Of a stretch of 64,000 bases of DNA, positions 17,306 to 26,051 are shown piece by piece. The stretch covers positions 126,215 to 190,214 of the forward strand of contig NZ_JABETO010000010.1 of the NCBI RefSeq assembly GCF_013055795.1. The letters run 5' to 3'. Position 1 is the first letter of the stretch. Each line of letters opens with the position of its first letter. The DNA comes from Streptomyces sp. I05A-00742. Lineage in GTDB: Bacteria; Actinomycetota; Actinomycetes; Streptomycetales; Streptomycetaceae. The notes under the pieces were generated by a model. It saw nothing but the letters and a program-made list of their open reading frames with translations. It made no database searches and was not told the origin of the DNA. The position numbers were made by a program, and so were the translations under genes.

Positions 17306-18235
17306 ATGTCGCCTTCCCCCGAGCAGTTGTCCCCCAAGAAGCAGCCGGCTTCCCAGAAGAACCAGAAGAGTCAGAAGGACCAGCAGAACCAAAAGTCCCA
17401 GAAGGCCCAGAAGAGCACGAAGAACCAGAAGTCCCGAAAGGGCCCACAGCCCAAGAAGGGCCCGCAGACCCCCGGCACCACCACCCGCCGCCTCGCCGCC
17501 GCCGGCGCGGGCGTCGCCCTGGTCGTGGCCGCCGTCGCCGCGGGCATCGCCATCGCCGACGGCTCGGGCGACGGCAGCCGCAAACCGTCCGCCTCGGCGT
17601 CGTCCGGGCCCTCCGCCGACCCCCAGCAGCCCCTCTTCGACGAGGCCGAACAGGCCACCAGCCGGCGCGCCAAGGACGACCCGCTCGCCGTCGGCAGGCC
17701 CGACGCGCCCGTGGTGCTCGTCGAGTACGCGGACTACCAGTGCTCGTTCTGCGGCAAGTTCACCCGTGACAGCCAGCCGGAACTGATCAAGAAGTATGTG
17801 GACCAGGGCGTCCTGCGGATCGAGTTCCGCAACTTCCCGATCTTCGGCGATCCCTCGCAGCGCGCCGCCCGTGCCTCCTGGGCGGCCGGCCGGCAGGGCC
17901 GCTTCTGGCAGTTCCACGACGAGCTGTACGCCAAGACCCGCAAGGGGGACGCCCTCGCCGAGGGCAGGCTCGTCGACATGGCCCGGACGGCGGGCGTCCG
18001 CGACCTCGACCGTTTCCGCGCCGACATGAACAGCTCCGCGTCCGAAGACGCCGTCAAGAAGGACCAGTCGGAGGGCTACCGGCTCGGGGTCAGCAGCACC
18101 CCGTCCTTCCTCGTCGGGGGCCGGCCCCTCGCCGGCGCCCAGCCGCTGAAGGAGTTCGAGGCCGCCATCGCGCAGGCGAAGGCCGCGAAGGAAGCGAAGG
18201 ACGCCAAGAAGGCGAAGGGCCGGGCGGGCGAATGA
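17306..18235 (+). CDS. Membrane-anchored DsbA-like thiol oxidoreductase
   Basis: The ATG at 17306 lies behind GGAG; an in-frame ATG at 17267 is possible. The 309-residue protein begins with a cytoplasmic Lys/Gln-rich low-complexity stretch (about residues 8-60, repeated QK and SQK units), then one membrane anchor (AGAGVALVVAAVAAGIAIA), then a DsbA/thioredoxin-like domain with active site YQCSFCGKF and the cis-proline region VSSTPSFLVGG. It should form or reduce disulfides outside the membrane. Its stop overlaps the CcdA gene start as ATGA, which supports electron supply from that protein. The C-terminus is again Lys/Ala-rich. Confidence 0.85.
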   Translation: MSPSPEQLSPKKQPASQKNQKSQKDQQNQKSQKAQKSTKNQKSRKGPQPKKGPQTPGTTTRRLAAAGAGVALVVAAVAAGIAIADGSGDGSRKPSASASSGPSADPQQPLFDEAEQATSRRAKDDPLAVGRPDAPVVLVEYADYQCSFCGKFTRDSQPELIKKYVDQGVLRIEFRNFPIFGDPSQRAARASWAAGRQGRFWQFHDELYAKTRKGDALAEGRLVDMARTAGVRDLDRFRADMNSSASEDAVKKDQSEGYRLGVSSTPSFLVGGRPLAGAQPLKEFEAAIAQAKAAKEAKDAKKAKGRAGE

Positions 18236-19089
18236 CCGACATCGGCTACCTCGCCGCGTTCCTCGGCGGCGTCCTCGCCCTGGTCAGCCCGTGCAGCGCC
18301 CTGCTGCTGCCGGCGTTCTTCGCCTACTCGCTCGCGAGCCCGGGCCGGCTGCTGGCCCGGACCGGCGTCTTCTACCTCGGCCTGGCCACCACGCTCGTCC
18401 CGCTGGGCGCGGCCTCCTCCGCCGCCAGCCGGCTCTTCAACGGCCACCGGGAGGCGCTCGTGGCGGCCGGCGGGTGGATCGTCATCGCCCTGGGCGCCGC
18501 CCAGATCCTCGGCCTCGGCTTCGCGTCGCGGACGGCACAGGCGGCGGCCGGCCGCATCACCCCGCGCACCGCGGCCTCCACCTACCTGCTGGGCTGTGTG
18601 TACGGACTGGCCGGCTTCTGCGCGGGACCGATCCTCGGCTCGGTCCTGGCCATGACGGCCATGCGCGGCGAGGCGGTACAGGGAGCCGCCATGCTCGCCG
18701 TCTACGCCCTCGGCATGGCGCTGCCGCTGTTCGTCCTCGCCGTGTTCTGGGACCGCTTCCGGCTGGGCACCCGGCCCTGGCTGCGCGGCCGAGAGCTGCG
18801 GCTGGGACGGCTGCGCCTGCACACGACGTCCCTCCTGTCCGGCCTGTTCTTCATCGGGATCGGCGTCCTCTTCCTGTGCTACGACGGGACGACCGGCCTG
18901 TCCGGTCCGCTCGACGCCGACCAGGAGGCGAGCCTGGAGGAGACCGTCTCCCGCGTCGGCAACGCCGTGCCCGACCAGGTCCTGCTGATCGTGGTCGCGC
19001 TCGTCGTGGCGGGCGTGCTGGCCCGGATCGCGTTCCGGCGCCCCAAGGCCGGGGAGGAACCCGAAAAGGTCCGGGAGGAGTCGGCATGA
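18232..19089 (+). CDS. CcdA/DsbD-type transmembrane electron carrier
   Basis: This 285-residue integral membrane protein has about six or seven helices. Two cysteines occur at family positions: LALVSPCSALLLPAFF in the first helix and GLAGFCAGPILGSV in the fourth. The family carries reducing equivalents from cytoplasmic thioredoxin to outside thiol proteins, here very probably the DsbA-like protein encoded just upstream (overlap of four bases). The C-terminal helix and tail RRPKAGEEPEKV extend beyond the usual core. Cytochrome c maturation genes are not nearby, so general thiol redox is the more likely job. Confidence 0.85.
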   Translation: MTDIGYLAAFLGGVLALVSPCSALLLPAFFAYSLASPGRLLARTGVFYLGLATTLVPLGAASSAASRLFNGHREALVAAGGWIVIALGAAQILGLGFASRTAQAAAGRITPRTAASTYLLGCVYGLAGFCAGPILGSVLAMTAMRGEAVQGAAMLAVYALGMALPLFVLAVFWDRFRLGTRPWLRGRELRLGRLRLHTTSLLSGLFFIGIGVLFLCYDGTTGLSGPLDADQEASLEETVSRVGNAVPDQVLLIVVALVVAGVLARIAFRRPKAGEEPEKVREESA

Positions 19090-19114
19090 GCCCGCGGGGG
19101 TGGGGCCGCCCCCC

Positions 19115-19774
19115 TCACCCGCCGGACGGGCCGTGCTCCAGCGCGAAGTGCCCGATGACCCGGTCGCTGTTCCCCCGGGCCGCCTTCACCAGCTCCGCGT
19201 TGGGCTCGTCGTTGCCCCGCACCCACGCCCGCGCCCCCGCCACGTCCCGGCCGCCCGCCAGCTGCCGTTCCACCAGGCGCCCCGCGCGCAGCTCGTCGGC
19301 CGTCTCCAGGTACCAGACCGCGGCCAGCCACCGGCGGGCCTCCCGCCACCCCGGGATGTCGCAGGCCAGGTAGTTCCCCTCCGTCACGACCAGCCGCGCC
19401 GCGGGCCGCACGACGTGGCGCGCGGCGACCGGCTCGTGCAGCGTGCGGTCGTAGTCCGGTACGTAGACGTCGTGCCCGCGCTCCTCGGCGACCCGCCGGA
19501 GCAGCGCCGCGTAGCCCCGGACGTCGAAGCTCGGCGCGGAGCCCTTGCGGTCGGTCAGCCCGAGCCGGGCGAGCTGGGCGTTGGAGAGGTGGAAGCCGTC
19601 CAGCGGCAGGTAGGCGGCCGTGCCCGCGCCGTGGCGCCGCTCCAGCTCCGCGACGAGGGCGCGGGCGAACGTGGACTTCCCGGCGCCGGGCGGTCCCGCG
19701 ATGCCGAGGAGGGCGCGGCCGTCACCGTCACCGGTCAGCCGCCAGGCGTCGGCGGCGAGCTCGTCGAGTGCCAT
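19115..19774 (-). CDS. Uridine kinase-like P-loop sugar/nucleoside kinase
   Basis: The ATG at 19774 gives 219 residues. The P-loop is GIAGPPGAGKSTFARAL near residue 27, followed by YLPLDGFHLSNAQLARLGLTDRKGSAPSFDVRGY, the substrate region typical of the pantothenate kinase / uridine kinase / YggC fructose-kinase-like group, and VVTEGNYLACDIPGW. It phosphorylates a nucleoside or sugar; the exact substrate is not evident. It is leftward, following the NlpC/P60 gene. Confidence 0.8.
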   Translation of the reverse strand: MALDELAADAWRLTGDGDGRALLGIAGPPGAGKSTFARALVAELERRHGAGTAAYLPLDGFHLSNAQLARLGLTDRKGSAPSFDVRGYAALLRRVAEERGHDVYVPDYDRTLHEPVAARHVVRPAARLVVTEGNYLACDIPGWREARRWLAAVWYLETADELRAGRLVERQLAGGRDVAGARAWVRGNDEPNAELVKAARGNSDRVIGHFALEHGPSGG

Positions 19775-19820
19775 CCCGGCAGCGTACGGGCGGGGCGGAC
19801 GGGGCAGGGACCGGGGGCCG

Positions 19821-21044
19821 TCACTTCTTCGGCAGCCGCACCCGCCCGAACAGGTTCGGGTTGTAGCGCGAGAAGGTGGAGACCCTGACCTTGGTGCCCG
19901 GCCGGGCCGCCTCCAGGTACTGGCTGCCGCCCAGGTAGATCGCCACATGGTGGACCCCGGCCGCCTTGCCGTCCCGCGACCAGAAGACCAGGTCCCCCCG
20001 GCGCAGGGCGCTCCGCGGAATCCGTGCCGTGGCCCGGTACTGATCCGCGGCGATACGCGGCAGTCGTACGCCCGCCCGGCGGTACGCCTCCTGTACGAGT
20101 CCGGAGCAGTCCCAGCGGTGCGGCCCCTTCCCGCCCAGGGCGTACGGGTCGCCGACGTGCGCCAGCGCGTATGTGACGGCCGCCTCCAGGCCCTTGGCGG
20201 CGGCCGCGGCGTCCGCTTCTCCGGGAGCCGCCCAGGCCTCCGGGGCCGACGGCTCGTCCGGGAAGGCCTCCTGGCCGGGCAGGACCGGCTCGGCGGGAAC
20301 GGCCTCCGCGTCCGGCGCCGCCTCCGGGAACTCCGGGGAATCAGGCGCCTCCGGAAGCACCCCCGTCTCCCCCTCAGTCCCCTCCGCGCCCTCCACCTCT
20401 TCCGCCCCGGACTCCGGCAGGCCCACGGTCCCGTCCCCGGCGCGCTCCCCCTCCTCGACGCCCCCCTCGACGCCCTCCTCGACGCCCTCCTCGGCCCCGT
20501 CCCCGTCCGCCGCCGCGGCCGTCCCGTCCCCGAGCGTCCCGTCGTCCGGGGACGGGACGGCGATCGTCCCCCCGTAAACGCCCCGGGCCGGCGCCGACGC
20601 CCCGTGCGGGACCGCGTCCTGCGCGGCGGGGACGAGGCCCGGCGGACCGTCCGCCGGGGCGGGGGCCGGACCCGAGCCGGCTATCACGGCCGCGCCCACC
20701 GCCGCCACGACGGCACCCCGGACGCCGCGTTTCCGGAAGCTCCGCCCGCCGTCACTCTGTGCAGCGCTCCGGGCCGTGCGGGGCAGCCGCCCCGGCCGTG
20801 CGCACCCGTCGCGCGCACGGCCACCGGGTATCGGTTCACTCGCCCGTGTCCGCACCTTCCGCCGCCTTTCGCTCTCGCCCGGGGTCGCCGCCGGGCTCGC
20901 GTCCGAGGGCCCGGTGCGCCGTTCGGACAGCTTCTCAACGGTCCGCGCCCCCCGCACCTCGCGCCGCACCGCCGGGCCTCCGACCTGGGCGGGGACGGAA
21001 CCGCCGGCCGGCGGGCGGGCCCTGTACTCCGCCAGGGTGGTCAT
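19821..21044 (-). CDS. NlpC/P60 cell-wall hydrolase
   Basis: The ATG at 21044 has GAGGG just upstream; the protein is 407 residues. Residues about 115-135 (RGAVVAAVGAAVIAGSG) form the membrane or export segment after an unusually long arginine-rich N-terminus. A long Glu/Gly/Pro-rich linker follows, with a short internal codon repeat encoding EEGVEEGVEGGVEEG. The C-terminal NlpC/P60 domain has the catalytic Cys in RWDCSGLVQEAY and His in GVHHVAIYLGG. It should cut peptidoglycan stem peptides. Its promoter lies between it and the divergent tRNA-Lys. Confidence 0.85.
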   Translation of the reverse strand: MTTLAEYRARPPAGGSVPAQVGGPAVRREVRGARTVEKLSERRTGPSDASPAATPGESERRRKVRTRASEPIPGGRARDGCARPGRLPRTARSAAQSDGGRSFRKRGVRGAVVAAVGAAVIAGSGPAPAPADGPPGLVPAAQDAVPHGASAPARGVYGGTIAVPSPDDGTLGDGTAAAADGDGAEEGVEEGVEGGVEEGERAGDGTVGLPESGAEEVEGAEGTEGETGVLPEAPDSPEFPEAAPDAEAVPAEPVLPGQEAFPDEPSAPEAWAAPGEADAAAAAKGLEAAVTYALAHVGDPYALGGKGPHRWDCSGLVQEAYRRAGVRLPRIAADQYRATARIPRSALRRGDLVFWSRDGKAAGVHHVAIYLGGSQYLEAARPGTKVRVSTFSRYNPNLFGRVRLPKK

Positions 21045-21085
21045 CGGCACCCTCAGGAGTGAGGTAGAGTTTTCTCCGTCAGCAG

Positions 21086-21159
21086 GCGCCGCTAGCTCAG
21101 TTGGTTAGAGCAGCTGACTCTTAATCAGCGGGTCCGGGGTTCGAGTCCCTGGCGGCGCA
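21086..21159 (+). tRNA. tRNA-Lys (anticodon CTT), copy 3
   Basis: This is the third identical-looking 74-base tRNA-Lys, with a TAGAGT -10 box at 21065-21070 and the same 5' leader as copy 1. Confidence 0.97.
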
Positions 21160-21166
21160 CAGACAG

Positions 21167-21203
21167 CCGAGAGGCCCCTCACTCACCGTGAGGGGCCTCT
21201 CGG
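21167..21203 (+). terminator. Intrinsic terminator of tRNA-Lys copy 3
   Basis: The arms CCGAGAGGCCCCTCAC and GTGAGGGGCCTCTCGG flank a short loop; a 16-bp stem lies directly after the tRNA. Confidence 0.88.
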
Positions 21204-21261
21204 CATTCCCCAAGGCTTTCGTGTGCTGGCCAAGCGCCCTGCGGCAGGGCACTGTCTCCCA

Positions 21262-21948
21262 ATGGCCAGTGACCTTCTGGAACGGATCAAGAAGCTCATC
21301 ATCGACGGCCGGCTGCCCCCGGGAGCGCCCCTGCCCACCGAACGGGAGCTGACCGAGCTGCTGGGGACGGGCCGCACCTGTGTGCGCGAGGCGCTGAAGG
21401 CGCTCCAGGCGATGGGCATCGTGGAGATCCGGCACGGCTACGGCACCTACGTGGGCCCGATGACCATGGCCCCCGTGGTCGACGGGCTCGTGTTCCGCAC
21501 CGTCGCGGGCCACCACCGCGGCGAGGACAGCCTGCTCCAGCTGCTGGAGCTGCGGGAGGCGGTGGAGGCGGGGCTGGCCCCCCGGCTCGCCGGGCAGGTG
21601 CGCGAGGCGGACCTGGCCGAGCTCGACGCGATCGTCGCCCGGATGGAGGACGAGACCCTGGCGGGCCCGGTCCGCACGGAGACCGACCGGGCCTTCCACG
21701 CGGCCCTCTGCCGGGGGCTGGACAACCCCCTGCTCGACGCGGTGCCGGAGGCGTACTGGCACGCCTTCCGCCAGGTGCGGGCCGGACTGACCCAGCAGGC
21801 CGCCGACCCGCGGGCCGTCTGCGCCCGGCACCGGGAGATCGTCTCGGCGGTGCGGGCCGGTGACACCGCACGAACGGAAAAGGCCATCCGCGATCACTTC
21901 TGCGACATTCGTACGCGTCTCCGACTGGAGTACCGCTTTGCCCGGTAA
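21262..21948 (+). CDS. GntR-family regulator, FadR type
   Basis: The frame extends to a GTG at 21223, but ATG 21262 leaves room for a promoter after the tRNA terminator and starts at the first family helix; 228 residues result. The N-terminal winged helix is clear (LLERIKKLIIDGRLPPGAPLPTERELTELLG then CVREALKALQAMGIVEIRHGYGTYV). The all-helical FCD effector domain follows, with metal-type residues in ETDRAFHAALCRG and CARHREIVSAV. Such proteins sense organic acids or sugar acids. It precedes the csl cluster in the same direction, but a gap of about 200 bases and a separate hairpin argue against an operon. Confidence 0.85.
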   Translation: MASDLLERIKKLIIDGRLPPGAPLPTERELTELLGTGRTCVREALKALQAMGIVEIRHGYGTYVGPMTMAPVVDGLVFRTVAGHHRGEDSLLQLLELREAVEAGLAPRLAGQVREADLAELDAIVARMEDETLAGPVRTETDRAFHAALCRGLDNPLLDAVPEAYWHAFRQVRAGLTQQAADPRAVCARHREIVSAVRAGDTARTEKAIRDHFCDIRTRLRLEYRFAR

Positions 21949-22118
21949 ACACCTCGTTTAACCCTTGCGATCATGAAGTGGCGTCCGAGATCCTGAACGG
22001 CGGTTGTGATCCCGATCTCACTGCGCGAGCCGTGAGCCGGGAGGCACCGGAGGGAGCCGGTGCCGGAGCATCCGCGCCCGGCCGAGGGGGGTCGGCCCGG
22101 GTTCATGTACTGGCGTAC

Positions 22119-22137
22119 CACGCAGGGCTCCTGCGTG
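22119..22137 (+). promoter_or_regulatory. Hairpin in the cslA leader
   Basis: CACGCAGG and CCTGCGTG form a perfect 8-bp stem with a three-base loop, ending a few bases before the GGGGGGAA ribosome binding site and 15 bases before the cslA ATG. It could mark a transcript 5' end or modulate translation. Confidence 0.4.
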
Positions 22138-22152
22138 TGGGGGGAATGAATC

Positions 22153-24018
22153 ATGACGTCCACGCCTGCCGACGCGCGGCGGCAGATCCCGTACGATCCG
22201 CACGATCCGCCCCGCGATCCGGAGATCACCACCCGGCTGCGCATCCCCGCGCCGCCGGGCCCGGACGACGCGCGCCGGAGATCCCCGGCCGGGCCGCCCG
22301 GACGGCTCCGCCCGGCCCGGCCCGGCCACCCCCGGTACGACTACGAGCACTACAGCCGGCTGGCCGGCCCGCTCACCCGCCCGGGGGACGGTCCGTACAC
22401 CGTGCGCTACCGCAGCCTGCTGGCCGACGAGCCGCACCGCGTCCGGGCCGCGCTCCTGCTGGGCGCGGCCCCCGTCGTCTCCGTGGTCCTGCTGCTCTGG
22501 CTGATGCAGCCCGCCCACTGGACCCAGCGCGACCACGCCACCCCGCTGATGCGCGCCCTCGACCTGGTGATGCTGGTGTCCATCGGCCTCATCGAGCTCT
22601 TCCGCACCCTGAACGTCGTCTCCAACGCCCACGCCACCCTGGTCGCGCGCGACCCGATACCCGTCGTCCCCGAGACCGGGACCCGGGTCGCCTTCCTCAC
22701 CTCGTTCGTGCCGGGCAAGGAGCCGATCGGGATGGTCACCCGGACCCTGGAGGCCGCGGTCCGGGTCCGCCACCGCGGCCCCGTACACGTCTGGCTCCTC
22801 GACGAGGGCGACGACCCGGAGGTCAAGGCGGTGTGCGCCCGGCTGGGGGTGCGTCACTTCACCCGCAAGGGGGTGGAGAAGTGGAACCGGCCCAAGGGCC
22901 CGCACCGGGCCAGGACCAAGCACGGCAACTACAACGCCTGGCTGGACGCGCACGGCGACGACTACGACTTCTTCGCCTCCGTCGACACCGATCATGTGCC
23001 GCTGCCCAACTTCCTGGAGCGCATGCTCGGTTACTTCCGTGACCCTGATGTCGCCTTTGTCGTTGGACCACAGGTGTACGGGAACTACGACGGGGCGGTC
23101 ACCAAGGCCGCCGAGAGCCAGCAGTTCCTCTTCCATGCCCTCATCCAGCGCGCGGGCAACCGTTACGGCGCCCCCATGTTCGTCGGCACCAACAACGTGG
23201 TGCGCATCAGCGCTCTCAAGGGCATCGGCGGCCTCTACGACTCCATCACCGAGGACATGGCCACCGGCTTCGAGCTCCACCGCCACCGCAACCCGGCCAC
23301 CCGACGCAAATGGCGCTCCGTCTACACGCCCGACGTGCTGGCCGTCGGGGAGGGCCCGAACGCCTGGACCGACTTCTTCACCCAGCAGCTGCGCTGGTCC
23401 CGGGGCACCTACGAGACGATCATCAAGCAGTACTGGAAGGGCCCCTTCACCCTGTCGCCCGGCACCTTCCTCAACTACACCCTGATGGTCATCTACTACC
23501 CGATGACTGCGGTCAACTGGATGCTCGGCGCCCTCAGTTGCACGCTCTTCCTGGGCATGGGCGCCGCCGGCATCCAGATCGACTCCCAGATCTGGATGAT
23601 GCTCTACAGCGACGCCGCCGCCCTCCAGATCGGCCTCTACATCTGGAACCGCCGGCACAACGTCTCCCCGCACGAGCCCGAGGGCTCCGGCGGGGTCGCC
23701 GGAATGGTGATGTCCGCGCTCTCCGCCCCGATCTACGCCCGCTCGCTCCTGGACGCGGTGCTGCGTCGCAGGAGCAGGTTCGTGGTGACACCCAAGGGCG
23801 ACTCGGCCAGTCCGGACACCCTCTTCGGCACCTTCCGCATCCATCTGTTCTTTCTTCTGATCTTCGGCGGTTCACTGGTGGCCTCGGTCTTCCTCGGCCA
23901 CACCCATGTGGCGATGCGCACCTGGGCGGCCCTGGCCGTCGTCATCACGGTCGCGCCGGTCGTCGCCTGGTGGTGGACCGCGCGCCACGGCAAGCAGCCC
24001 GAGGGGGCCCAGACATGA
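22153..24018 (+). CDS. cslA: Cellulose synthase-like glycosyltransferase CslA
   Basis: This 621-residue membrane protein is a family 2 processive glycosyltransferase. Two helices (about 95-115 and 127-150) precede the catalytic domain, which has DEGDD, SVDTDHV (Asp278 and Asp280), SITED and QQLRW (residues 411-415); at least four helices follow. CslA makes a beta-glucan (or chitin-like polymer) at hyphal tips and is needed for aerial growth on solid medium. The start ATG has a GGGGGGAA site, and the stop overlaps glxA as ATGA. The cytoplasmic N-terminus is Pro/Arg-rich and probably disordered. Confidence 0.93.
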   Translation: MTSTPADARRQIPYDPHDPPRDPEITTRLRIPAPPGPDDARRRSPAGPPGRLRPARPGHPRYDYEHYSRLAGPLTRPGDGPYTVRYRSLLADEPHRVRAALLLGAAPVVSVVLLLWLMQPAHWTQRDHATPLMRALDLVMLVSIGLIELFRTLNVVSNAHATLVARDPIPVVPETGTRVAFLTSFVPGKEPIGMVTRTLEAAVRVRHRGPVHVWLLDEGDDPEVKAVCARLGVRHFTRKGVEKWNRPKGPHRARTKHGNYNAWLDAHGDDYDFFASVDTDHVPLPNFLERMLGYFRDPDVAFVVGPQVYGNYDGAVTKAAESQQFLFHALIQRAGNRYGAPMFVGTNNVVRISALKGIGGLYDSITEDMATGFELHRHRNPATRRKWRSVYTPDVLAVGEGPNAWTDFFTQQLRWSRGTYETIIKQYWKGPFTLSPGTFLNYTLMVIYYPMTAVNWMLGALSCTLFLGMGAAGIQIDSQIWMMLYSDAAALQIGLYIWNRRHNVSPHEPEGSGGVAGMVMSALSAPIYARSLLDAVLRRRSRFVVTPKGDSASPDTLFGTFRIHLFFLLIFGGSLVASVFLGHTHVAMRTWAALAVVITVAPVVAWWWTARHGKQPEGAQT

Positions 24019-26039
24019 GACTCCGGCACCTGTCCGACGGGCGGGCCAGGTTCGGCATCAGCCGCCGCACCCGCCGCACGGCGGTGGGCGCGGCGGTCGT
24101 CCTCGCCCTGGCGGGCATGAACGGGCCGGCCATCTGGGGCTACGCCTCGGACCAGTACTACGACTACAAGATCAACCAGCCGGAGTACAAGGAGAAGAAC
24201 GGCCACTGGGACGTCGTGGACGTCCCGGACGAGTACCGGATCAACACGATCCACGCGGCCCTGCTCCACACCGGCAAGGTGCTGCTGGTGGCCGGCTCGG
24301 GGAACAACGCGGCCAACTTCGCGGCGAAGACCTTCCGGACGGTCCTGTGGGACCCCGAGAAGAACACCTTCAAGGACGTCCCCACCCCCAAGGACCTGTT
24401 CTGCGCCGGCCACACCCAGCTGCCGGACGGAAAGCTGCTGGTGGCGGGCGGCACCCAGCGCTACGAGAAGCTGGAGGGCGATGTCACCCGGGCCGGCGGG
24501 CTGATGGTCGTCCACAACGAGAACCCCGACAAGCCCATGACCTTCCCGGCCGGCACCCGGTTCACCGGGAAGCAGAGCGGCAAGACCTTCGAGTCCAAGG
24601 ACAGCGTCCTCGTCCCGCGCGCCAAGAAGGAACAGGGCAAGGACGGCAAGGTCAAGGTCACCGTCAGCACCGCCCGGGTCTATGTGGAGGCGCTGCGACA
24701 GGGCCAGGAGTACGAGACCGGGCTCACCGACAACTACCGCATCGAGGGCCTCAAGGGCGACGACAGCCGCAACTTCTACGGCATCGCCAACAAGCTCTCG
24801 TTCGACAAGAAGGACTTCCAGGGCATCAAGGACGCCTTCGAGTTCGACCCGGTCGCCGAGCGCTACATCACCGTCGACCCGATGAACGAGGCCCGCTGGT
24901 ACCCGACGCTGACCACCCTTCAGGACGGCAAGGTCCTCTCCGTCTCGGGCCTGGACGAGATCGGGCAGGTCGTCCCGGGCAAGAACGAGGTCTACGACCC
25001 GAAGACCAAGAAGTGGACCTACCTCCCGCAGGAGCGGTTCTTCCCCACCTACCCGGCCCTCTTCCTCACCGACAAGGGGAAGATCTTCTACACCGGTTCC
25101 AACGCCGGGTACGGTCCGGCCGACAAGGGCCGCGACCCCGGCGTATGGGACCTGGGGAACAACTCCTTCATCCCGGTCCCCGGCATCAGCGACCCGGACG
25201 TGCTGGAGACCTCCATGTCCGTCCTGCTGCCGCCCGCCCAGGCCCAGCGCTACATGGTGCTGGGCGGCGGCGGGGTCGGCGAGGACAAGAAGTCCACGGC
25301 GAAGACCCGCATCGTCGACCTGCACACCGAGCGCCCCCGCTTCCGCGACGGCCCCGACCTCTACGCCAAGGCCCGCTACCCCAGCAGCGTCATCCTCCCC
25401 GACGACACGGTGCTCACCACCAATGGCTCGGGCGACTACCGGGGCCGCGGCAACTCCAACATCCTCAAGGCCGAGCTCTACGACCCCAGGGCCAACACGT
25501 CCCACCGGGTGGCCGATCCGCTGGTGGGCCGCAACTACCACTCCGGCGCGCTGCTGCTGCCCGACGGACGGGTGATGACCTTCGGCTCCGACTCGCTCTT
25601 CCGGGACAAGGACAACACCCAGCCCGGCGTCTTCCAGCAGCAGATCGACCTCTACACCCCGCCCTATCTGTTCCGTAAGGGCAGCCGTCCCGAGATCAAG
25701 GACACCGACCGGCGGACGGTGAAGCTCGGGGAGAAGACCACCTACCGGATCACCTCCGCGCACGGAGTCGCCAAGGCGCGGCTGCTCCGTCCGGGATCCT
25801 TCACCCACGTCACCAATATCGAGCAGCGGTCGATCGCGCTGGACCTCAAGAAGGAGGGGGCGGACCGCTACACCGTGACCCTCCCGAAGGACCCCTCCCT
25901 GGTGCCGCCCGGGTGGTACATGGTCATGGTGCTCGACGAGCGGGACACCCCGTCGGGGGCGGTGTGGGTGAAGGTGCCGACGGCGGAGAAGAAGGCCGAG
26001 GAGAAGGAAGAGAAGGAAGAGAAGAAGGAGAAGGAGTAG
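24015..26039 (+). CDS. glxA: Galactose-oxidase-like copper radical oxidase GlxA
   Basis: This 674-residue protein has one N-terminal membrane anchor or signal (RTAVGAAVVLALAGMNGPAIWGY) and a kelch-type propeller with a C-terminal immunoglobulin-like domain. Copper-radical features are visible: the DLFCAGHTQL cysteine, tyrosine in RWYPTLTTL, YHSGALLLPDGRVM and HVTNIEQR. GlxA oxidises the glycan made by CslA and acts outside the membrane at hyphal tips. Translational coupling with cslA supports joint action. The C-terminus ends in a run of Glu/Lys (residues about 650-674), which is not part of the catalytic fold. Confidence 0.93.
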   Translation: MRLRHLSDGRARFGISRRTRRTAVGAAVVLALAGMNGPAIWGYASDQYYDYKINQPEYKEKNGHWDVVDVPDEYRINTIHAALLHTGKVLLVAGSGNNAANFAAKTFRTVLWDPEKNTFKDVPTPKDLFCAGHTQLPDGKLLVAGGTQRYEKLEGDVTRAGGLMVVHNENPDKPMTFPAGTRFTGKQSGKTFESKDSVLVPRAKKEQGKDGKVKVTVSTARVYVEALRQGQEYETGLTDNYRIEGLKGDDSRNFYGIANKLSFDKKDFQGIKDAFEFDPVAERYITVDPMNEARWYPTLTTLQDGKVLSVSGLDEIGQVVPGKNEVYDPKTKKWTYLPQERFFPTYPALFLTDKGKIFYTGSNAGYGPADKGRDPGVWDLGNNSFIPVPGISDPDVLETSMSVLLPPAQAQRYMVLGGGGVGEDKKSTAKTRIVDLHTERPRFRDGPDLYAKARYPSSVILPDDTVLTTNGSGDYRGRGNSNILKAELYDPRANTSHRVADPLVGRNYHSGALLLPDGRVMTFGSDSLFRDKDNTQPGVFQQQIDLYTPPYLFRKGSRPEIKDTDRRTVKLGEKTTYRITSAHGVAKARLLRPGSFTHVTNIEQRSIALDLKKEGADRYTVTLPKDPSLVPPGWYMVMVLDERDTPSGAVWVKVPTAEKKAEEKEEKEEKKEKE

Positions 26040-26051
26040 GAGCCCCGGGGC

